Assembly (NCBI GenBank): GCA_039720395.1
Contig: CM077833.1
Span: forward strand, 596,501-660,500
Reading direction: 5' to 3'
From: Liquidambar formosana
Lineage: Eukaryota > Streptophyta > Magnoliopsida > Saxifragales > Altingiaceae
DNA: 64,000 nt
Positions within the stretch are counted from its first letter, which is position 1, and every line of letters begins with the position of its first letter. The position numbers and the translations under genes were made by a program. This document shows, one piece after another, positions 56,793 through 64,000 of this stretch. The notes beneath the pieces are model-generated. The model was not told the DNA's origin and did no database searches. It saw only the letters and a program-made list of their open reading frames with translations.

Positions 56793-58166
56793 TTATACAT
56801 AATACTTTTTCAATTGATCCAAATTGGTAGGACGAGCGAACTCAATTCCATCCAAATCCATAAGACGAGCAGCCCTTATAGGCAATATTTCCTTAATAAC
56901 ATACGAGCCAACACAACTTGACTTGAACTTTCCTCGTGGATCGAAAATTGGAGCTCTGATTTCTTTCAACACCAAATCCCCTTTCTTTAAACATCGGTCT
57001 TTGACATGCTTGTTGAATGCTCTTGCAACCCTTCGCTAATATCCCTGCCAATGGTACAAGGCCCTCAATCGCCTTTCGTCTAACAATGCTAACTCATCAT
57101 AATGATTCTTAACCCAATCAGCTTCTGCTATCTGACTCTCCATGGCAACCCATAATGACGGTATCTCCAACTCAATAGGCAAAACAACCTCCATCCCATA
57201 CACCAAAGAATAGGGGGTAGCCCCTGTTAACGATCTTATGGATGTTCTATAGCCCCACAAGGCTAAGGATAACTTCTCATGCCAATCAGTGTAGGTGTCA
57301 GCTATTTTTTGTAGTATCTTCTTAACATTTTTGTTGGCGGCCTCTACTACTCCATTAGTCTGCGGGCGATAAGGGGAGGAGAGATGGTGCACTATGTTTT
57401 ATTTCTGCAAAAGCTCCTTGGTTTCTTTCCGAAAGTGCAGACCATTGTCTGAAATAATCTCATGGTGTACCCTATATCTATAAATAACATTGAGCTGTAT
57501 GAATTGCGCTACCTTCTTAGCATTCAGAGTCTTGAAAGATGCTGCCTCCACCCACTTAGTGAAGTAATCAACAGCTACCAAGATGTATTCATGTCCATCA
57601 GAGGCTTTTGGCCTAACCTGCCCAATTATATCTATTCCCCACACTGCAAATGGCTACAGCGACGACATGCTTGTCAAAGGCATAGAAGGCAAGTGCTGTC
57701 CATTAGCAAAGACCTGACACTTATGACACTTCTTGACTTGTGCATGGCAATCTCTCTCCATTGTAGACCAATCGTAACCCAACCTCATGATTTTCTTAGC
57801 TAACATATAACCATTCATGTGCGGTGCCCCAACTCCTTCATGGATTTCACTAACAAGACGTTCAGCTTCTTCCTCGGTGACAAACAACGGATGGACCTCA
57901 TCATATGACCTCCGGTATAGCTTTCTTCTACACAAAACATCATGACTTGCTAGCTTCCTTAGTGTTCTCCTATCAACGCGGGATGCTCCTTCTGGATATT
58001 CCCTTTCCTCAATAAACTTCATGATGTCATGGTACCAAGGATGGCCATCTTTCACTTCTCCTTCTCGAATAGAGCAACAGTACACGGGTCTTTCTCTACA
58101 TTCTATCACCAACGGTTTTACATTCCCACCATCTGGGATTTCCACCATAGAAGCTAGAGTTGCCAA
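56793..58166 (-). pseudogene. Tat-2 integrase
   Basis: Zinc-binding part IHEGVGAPHMNGYMLAK ... KKCHKCQ, catalytic blocks WGIDIIG, ISDNGLHF and NGVVEAANKN, and C-terminus GKFKSSCVGSYVIKEI. Stops: TAG for Trp in SSL.PFAVWG (near 57651), a stop for Tyr before NIVHHLSSPYRPQTNG, and TAG for Gln in WQGY.RRVARAF (near 57036). Confidence 0.9.
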
Positions 58167-58655
58167 AGCATCAGCGAACTGATTCTTATTTCTCTACAAA
58201 TAATTAAACTCTATTTCCACAAACTCCTTAGTTAAGGCTTCTAAGTAGGCATGATACGGCAGCAGCTTTTCATCACGAGTCTTCCATTCTCCCTTTATCT
58301 GGCAGATAATCAGCACTGAATCTCTGAAAACCTCTGACACTTTAATCCGCAATTCTAGTGCAGCTTCCAACACAAGGATGCAGGCTTCATACTCGGCAAT
58401 GTTGTTGGTTGCTTCAAACCCTAACTTAACCGCCAAGGGTGTGAATGCTTCTTCAGGTGAGACCAGTAGAACTCCTATCCCATACCCTCTTTTGTTTGCA
58501 GCTCCATCGAAGTATACTCTCCAAATCTTCTTTCTAATTTCCAAGACATCCTCATCAAGGAACTGATCATTGAATTGTTCTGACGATGCCACAGGGCAGC
58601 TAGCCAAGTAATCTGTGATAACACTTCCCTTCACTAACTTCTGCGTTACATACAT
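58167..58655 (-). pseudogene. Tat-2 second (archaeal-type) RNase H
   Basis: VYFDGAANKRGYGIGVLL (first acidic residue), NNIAEYEACILVLEAAL (second) and FRDSVLIICQIKGEWKTRDEKL (third, with Arg where Gly is usual). NQFADALATLAS follows after a stop. Same position as in Tat-1. Confidence 0.82.
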
Positions 58656-58682
58656 TATGTCGAATTCATTAAGAAGAATCGA

Positions 58683-60171
58683 CTAACGAGTAGTTCTGTA
58701 GGATAAAACCAGCCTCTCTATCAAATACTTCAGTGGATCTATATGACTTATCAAGAATACCTCATAAGACATCATGTAGTGACGGAGTTTCTGAGTTGCC
58801 CACACCAAAGCCACACAAGCCTTTTCTATGGCATTGTACTTCCCCTCACAGTCTGTCATCTTCTTGCTTGGGTAATAAATGGCATTCTCCTTCTTCGACC
58901 CCTCGAGGTACTGAGCTAGCATAGCTTCCGTAGCAGTTTCAGTGACCGTCAAGTATAATAATAATGGCTCACCTTGTCGCGGAGGAACTAGAATTGGTGG
59001 ATTACTCAAATACCTTTTAATAGTCTCAAAAGCTTCTTGACACTCTCCGTTCCATACCTTCGGCACACCTTTCTTAAGCAACTTGAAAATCGGCTCACAC
59101 ACTATAGTTAAGCTAGCAATAAACCTACTTATGTACTAAATTCTCCCCAGAAACCCTCGAGTCTGCTTTTCTGTGCTAGGCGGCTCCATCTCCACAATGG
59201 CTTTAATTTTTCCTAGATCAACCTCGATTCCCCTCTAAGTAATTATGAATCCTAATAACTTGCCCGCAGTGACACCAAAGGCGCATTTCTGAGGATTCAG
59301 CCGAAGGTTATACTTCTTTGCCCGCTCCAGGAACCTTTCTAGTGCCCTGAAATGTCCTTCTCGATCCACGGACTTCATGATCATGTCGTCCACATACACT
59401 TCCACCTCCTTATGGATCATATCATGCAGCAATGTTGTAGCAGCTCTCTAATAGGTAGCCCCGGCATTTCTCAGACCGAAAAGCAACACTTTATAGCAAT
59501 ACATTCTCCATTGTGTGATAAAGGCTGTTTTTACCATATCCTACGGCGCCATCTTTATCTGATTGTATCCGGAAAACCCATCCATGAAAGAGAGAAGTGC
59601 ATGTCCCATAGTACTGTCCACTAACACATCAATATGAGGCAAAGGAAAATCATCCTTAGGGCTTGCTACATTAAGGTCTCAAAAATCCACACACTTCCTC
59701 ACCTTTCCATCCTTTTTAGGTACTAGTACTATATTAGATAACCACTCGGGATACTCTACAACCTGTAGGAACCCTGCGTCGAGTTGCTTGGTTACTTCCT
59801 CCTTTACCTTCAATGCCCATTTAGGTTTTAATCTTCTCAATTTTTGCTTTACCGACTTTTTAAGGGGATTAGTGGGGATGAAATGCTGCACAATGTCAGG
59901 ATCTATGCCGGGCATGTCTTCATAAGACCATTCAAAGGCTGTTATGTTAGCCTTTAAGAGGGTTTTCAGCTTTTCTTTTTCAAGTGGCGAGAGGGTTATC
60001 CCAATTTTAATTATCTTTGGCAATTCATTTGTCCCTAAATTGATTGATTCCAATTCATCCATGTTAGGTTCGGTGACACCCCTTTTCCTTTGCTCAACGA
60101 GCTCCGGGAGGACATCATTCTTAGGATCTATATCCATGCCATAAATATCCAAAGAAGAGAGGAAAGAAACA
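58683..60171 (-). pseudogene. Tat-2 reverse transcriptase and RNase H
   Basis: From the intron acceptor at 60172 the frame runs VSFLSSLDIYGMDIDP, INLGTNELPKIIKIG, VKEEVTKQLDAGFLQ, VPKKDGKVRKCVDF, SFMDGFSGYNQIKMAP and the catalytic VYVDDMIM (near 59400), with RNase H blocks AIYYPSKKMTDCEGKYNAIEKA. At least five in-frame stops occur, nearly all TAG or TGA where Gln or Arg stands in relatives (CVDF.DLN, ATY.RAATTL, GRI.YISRF). Confidence 0.9.
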
Positions 60172-60351
60172 CTGCAAACAATATATAAAAGAAACACACT
60201 TCATTAAAGGAGCTAACAAGAAAACACAAACTCGAAAATAAAAGGAAACAAAATTTGGTGCCACAACTATGAAACGACTCCTAACTCCACAAAGTGGGAT
60301 AGGCGGACACACTTTATTGAAAGCAGGAAAGACTTTAACTAAGGAACCTAC
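60172..60351 (-). other. Putative intron between Tat-2 protease and RT
   Basis: Minus strand: donor gtaggt at 60351, acceptor tatattgtttgcag ending at 60172, 180 bp, phase 2. The sequence between is AT-rich with stops in the frame. Joining the sides gives an open frame from LPNSS into VSFLSSL. An intron at this place is known from Ogre elements. Confidence 0.6.
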
Positions 60352-61954
60352 AAGCTACTATTAGGCAGGTCATGATCTTCTTCCTCAAGGATCTCTACAA
60401 TGGCGCCATCTTCTAGGTACCAATTGTAAAGTGGCATGGTTGCAAGGTGAACTGACGAATCCTAGCAATCTTCTGCTGCTGACTCTCCCAAAGTAAAAAC
60501 CATATCTTGGAATATAGTGACCATGGTCTCGGTATCCACATGCTCTACCCAGTCTTCTTTCTTCTTCCCCATAGAATTGTACCAACTTGTCAAGCTACGA
60601 GGATTCGACCCTTCTGTAAAGTATTTATCACAAAAATCTTTATCTGCCAATGCTGGATCAGAACTTGGGTAAAAAGTAAAATAGCATGATGGCTCTTCCT
60701 TCCCCAACTCTTGTACACATTCAAGCCCCATGGTGAGAACCATATCTTAGAACACAGTGACCATGGTCTCAGAATCCATATGCTCTACCCAATCTTCTTC
60801 TTTCTTTTCTCAATAACTGTCATTGATGGCTTCATCATCTACCATTTCAGCGGTGATTGGATACCACTCGGTGAAGAAAATCTCAAACCCTGGGATTCTG
60901 ATCTTGGTTGTTGGATTGATCATAGGCTCTGGGAACCCACAGTATAGGAAGTCGTCCCCCTCTTTGATAAAATAGCCATTTAGAGTCGGCTTGTATGGTG
61001 AGATCTCAAAGTCTGGCACCCTTCCTTCTACTCTAGCCTTTCCCTTCTCCTTATTCCTCCTTGTCATTTCTGCATAGTCATTCTTGGTGGGCTCATATCC
61101 TAACCCAAAAGTATAGGGAACAACACGGCTTTGAATAGAACGGGGAATTCCTTGTTGGCGACGCCCTAGCCCCATACCTGGGAAGAAATTCATTTTTCGC
61201 ATTATCTCACCAACATGTAAATTACCATAGGGACAATAGTCAAGGGGTATCAATTCTTCCTTTTCCAGTCCTTTTCTATGCATTGCACATACTCAAACCC
61301 AGACAAAGGTATCTCGGCTGATTCTGGTTTCATTTCACATACGGGTACTCCCACCATTTTCAAATTATAGTCCCCTTGAAGTGTAACAATGGCTCCCTCA
61401 TGAGGGAACTTTACTTTTTGATGCAATGATGATGGTACAGCCTCAGCAGGATGAATCCAAGGCCTTCCCAATAACAGATTAAAACATGACGACACATCCA
61501 AGACCTGAAACTCCACTCTGAACTCTATGAGTCCCATGATTAGAGGTAAAGTGATAACCCCAATTACTTCTCTACGAGTATTATCATACGCCCTCACTGT
61601 CTGTCCGGATGGAGTGAAATCAGTGGGCCCCAAGCCCAAAACGGTTGCAGTTCTCAAAGGACATACATTCAGTGCGGAACCATTATCAATTAAGACCGTG
61701 GGAACCCTCTTCCCCATGGTGTCAACAGTTATGTGCAAAGCTTGGGAGTGGCTTGGCCCACTCTTGGGTAAGTCGGCCTCTGTGAACACTATAGTGGAAT
61801 TCTTTGGAGCAGGGTTTACTAGATTCACCAATCCCTCAGGAGACAAATCAATCGGAACCTGTATCTGGTTTAACAACTTCAGCACTGTCTGTCTGTGTTT
61901 GTAAGAGGCCATAAGCAAGCCCCAGATAGTGATATTGGCATTGGTCTTCTTCAA
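60352..61954 (-). pseudogene. Tat-2 protease, G-patch and linker
   Basis: Protease motif VLIDNGSALNVCPLRT and NLLLGRPWI. The frame shifts by one near 61265 (after EYVQCIEK). It continues with a G-patch-like MRKMNFFPGMGLGRRQQGI, then the linker FIKEGDDFLYCGFPEP. The linker contains a duplicated peptide, EDWVEHMDSETMVTVF and EDWVEHVDTETMVTIF, about 80 residues apart. Stops include one after AINDSY and a TAG after AEDC. Confidence 0.82.
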
Positions 61955-63924
61955 TTATCTGAGTACTTTATCTTCTTCTTCTTGCACATCAAGGCGTTTA
62001 TGGGCCTCTAACTCACCCAACAGATTATCAGATTCTAGATGCGGAGGCTTGAAATGGCGACCCCCTCTTGTCATGTGGTCTATTTCTTCATCACTAGCCC
62101 ATATGTCATCAATCTCATTTGTGTCACCCATTAGGTCATCCCATTTAATCATGTCAATGTCCTCCATATATACTTCTTCAGGTATATCATCCCAACCTAC
62201 AGAAATTATGGGCTCACTTGGCAATGGATCAGGATAAAGCACATAGTAATCAAACTTCCCCGAAGGTTTTCCCAATAACCCCACTTAAGGGTCTCCTACT
62301 TCATACCTTTCTTTCAACTACCGTTGGATAGACTTTTTTTACAATAGTAGGATCTTTTGGTCAATGAGGTCTTGAATGACCTTATTCAACATAACACAGT
62401 TCTCAGTATCATGGCCGGGTATACCATGGTATTGGCAATATTGATGAGGTGTTTAGGGTCTTGGCTTTGGGAGGTGAGGTATGATAAGGCCTTTGTCACA
62501 GCATTGGTAAAAGGCTTGGGTCAAGGACATTGGTAATGGGGTATATGGTCTTATGGGTAGGCAAGGTCGAGATGGGTCGGCTTCAATGGCATTTATGGAG
62601 TTGGATGAATTATGAGAGGGGAGTGGATTTTGCGTAACATTTAGGCGATTTTGTGGAGTTGGTGGTGAGATGATTTGTTTGTCAAGTAAGTCTTGGATCT
62701 CATGCCTGAGGCGATAGCAACGGTTGGTTGGGTGGCCTTTGGCTTGGTGGAATTTGCAGTATTCATTCTCATTGTAGTTCTTGGGCAAAGGGTTTTATGG
62801 TGGTCCTGGGTCGAGAGGTTTCAACAGGCCTCGGCTCTTTAGCTTTTCAAACACTTTCTCAGGTGGCATATGCAGCTCGGTGAATTAGCGAGGTGGGTTG
62901 ATGTCATTTAGGGAGATAGGTTTAGTGGGTTGGGTTATGGCATTGACCTCAACATTGTTTTTCTCAGCAAAGTTCGGCTTACGGCTCCTTTGGACTTCTT
63001 CTGTCTTGATTAACCCATCAGCAATAGCATCCTCAACTTGTGTACCTGCTCCGATAAGAGCCTTGAAATTAAGGAAATAGTGAGCAAAGAGGTGCTTGTG
63101 ATACACCGGCAATAGGTTTTAACCACCAACTGAATCTGATCTTCCTCATTCGATCTATCTGCCATTTTCGAGACCTTTTGCCTCCACCTCGTAATGAAAG
63201 CGGAGAAAGTCTCATTAGCCCCTTATTTCGTGGTCTCTAGGTCCCTTTGCGTGATATCCACCTCAGTGTTGTACTTGTAGTGCTCTAAGAACTCATTACA
63301 TATGTCCTCCTAAGTCCAGGTTCTATTCTCATCCAAGGCTAGGAACCACTTTAAGGCAGAAGTGGCTAAGGTTTCATGGAACGTTTGAGCCAAGAGTTCA
63401 TCTGTCACTCCTCGAGGGTGCATTTCTTGTACATACATCTTCAAATGGGTCTTAGGGCAGCCCGTTCCATCAAACTTTTCTAATTCCGGCATCTTGAATT
63501 GTAATGGGATTCGAGCTTGAGGAAATAAAGATAGGGTACATACATCTACCATGTCATCTGTCCTACGGATTCCCTTTATAGTTCTTTCCAAAGCTTCTAC
63601 CTTGCTAGCCAACATAGAGTCTGTATCCGAAGTCTTTCCCTTACTTCCCCCTTCTAGGTTAAAAATTTCAGGTGGTTCATTTCCCTTGGGCTTAGTACTT
63701 CCTTCATTGGTCTAAATGCCTTCTCCAAACTGAGTCCCATCTTCGGTATTATCCCCTGGGGTACGACCATTATTCTGTTCAGGTTCCGACATTTTCTATT
63801 GGATATCTTGGGGCATTTTCAATGCCTTTTCGGATACATTGGTGGTGTAGTCAAGCTTGGTCATGATAGCCTTCAAACAAGTCTCAACATCAAAACCCCC
63901 TTCACTAGCTGCTTCATCGGCCAT
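61955..63924 (-). pseudogene. Tat-2 gag
   Basis: Chosen start MADEAASEGGFDVETCLKAI at 63924. Then a coiled-coil-like segment (MLASKVEALERTIKGI), the capsid-like region (LEKFDGTGCPKTHLKMYV, ALKWFLALDENRTWT), a C-x2-H-x4-H-x4-C motif CKFHQAKGHPTNRC (near 62750) and a second such motif CQYHGIPGHDTENC (near 62420), then an acidic tail reaching the protease across a TAA (VLR.LKKTNAN). Frameshift near 63115 and many TAG/TGA stops. Confidence 0.85.
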
Positions 63925-64000
63925 ATCTGATTGGTTGGTAGGATCAATCTTCACTAAACGCCCTTGCTGGTCACGGATCCAAGCCAGTACGTCCTCTCAC
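63925..64000 (-). other. Sequence upstream of Tat-2 gag start
   Basis: The frame stays partly open upstream of the chosen Met. The leader and 5' LTR lie outside the window. Confidence 0.4.

Larger units (their letters stand above)
54937..64000 (-). mobile_element. Tat-2: Tat/Ogre-type Ty3/gypsy element, 5' end outside window
   Basis: Same gene order as Tat-1 in minus orientation: gag from 63924, protease with G-patch, a PR-RT linker with intron, RT-RNase H, second RNase H, integrase, and the antisense DUF7745 gene. No LTR boundary is seen on the left, and the 5' LTR is beyond 64000. The left limit given here is arbitrary. All genes carry stops, so the copy is dead. Amino-acid similarity to Tat-1 is clear in RT and integrase and weak in gag. 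Confidence 0.8.

Overview
The window is repeat-dense nuclear DNA of a flowering plant. Almost every base belongs to LTR retrotransposons (Ty3/gypsy of the Tat/Ogre type, a chromovirus-like Ty3/gypsy, and Ty1/copia) or to one CACTA DNA transposon, nested inside each other. I see no convincing single-copy host gene, no tRNA or rRNA gene, and nothing bacterial. Spliceosomal introns, plant mobile domain genes, CACTA termini and Tat polyproteins with a second RNase H point to an angiosperm. I cannot name the species.

Layout, left to right. (1) 1-1932 is an LTR (called LTR-A here) in minus orientation, inserted into an antisense DUF7745-type gene. (2) 1933-15551 is a minus-strand Tat/Ogre element (Tat-1). 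Going leftwards from its 5' LTR (LTR-C, 13913-15551) it has a PBS, a leader carrying an antisense coiled-coil ORF, gag, protease plus G-patch, RT-RNase H, a second RNase H, integrase, and the antisense DUF7745 gene. A copia-type solo LTR (LTR-B, 8047-9746, TSD caatt) splits gag from protease. (3) 15552-25313 is a plus-strand chromovirus-like element, cut by Tat-1 in its 5' LTR, by a 6.17-kb CACTA transposon (16994-23160, TSD ttt) in gag, and by a second LTR-A (25314-28326) in RT. (4) 28327-31364 holds the 3' end of that LTR-A element with 80-bp tandem repeats, interrupted by a second LTR-B solo LTR (TSD gaaag), then an inverted, truncated LTR-A relative. (5) 31365-50995 is a tandem array of about 2.44 units of an 8,037-bp copia LTR-plus-internal segment. 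The units are almost identical although the element is coding-dead. (6) 50996-54739 holds short tandem repeats and a seven-exon plant mobile domain (PMD) pseudogene on the plus strand. (7) 54740-64000 is a second minus-strand Tat/Ogre element (Tat-2) with its own plus-strand DUF7745 pseudogene, running off the right edge in gag.

Cross-cutting signals. An 80-bp spacerless GC-rich palindrome occurs five times, in LTR-A copies and upstream of the PMD and DUF7745 genes. One copy pairs at 39 of 40 arm positions. A palindromic decamer (TGCGTACGCA) is clustered in LTR-C and in the intron of the Tat-1 DUF7745 gene. Most premature stops replace Gln, Arg(CGA) or Trp codons, as expected from C-to-T decay of methylated DNA. 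The proteins of the two Tat elements would together have made capsids and copied and integrated the elements. Only the Tat-1 RT-RNase H frame is still open over its full length.
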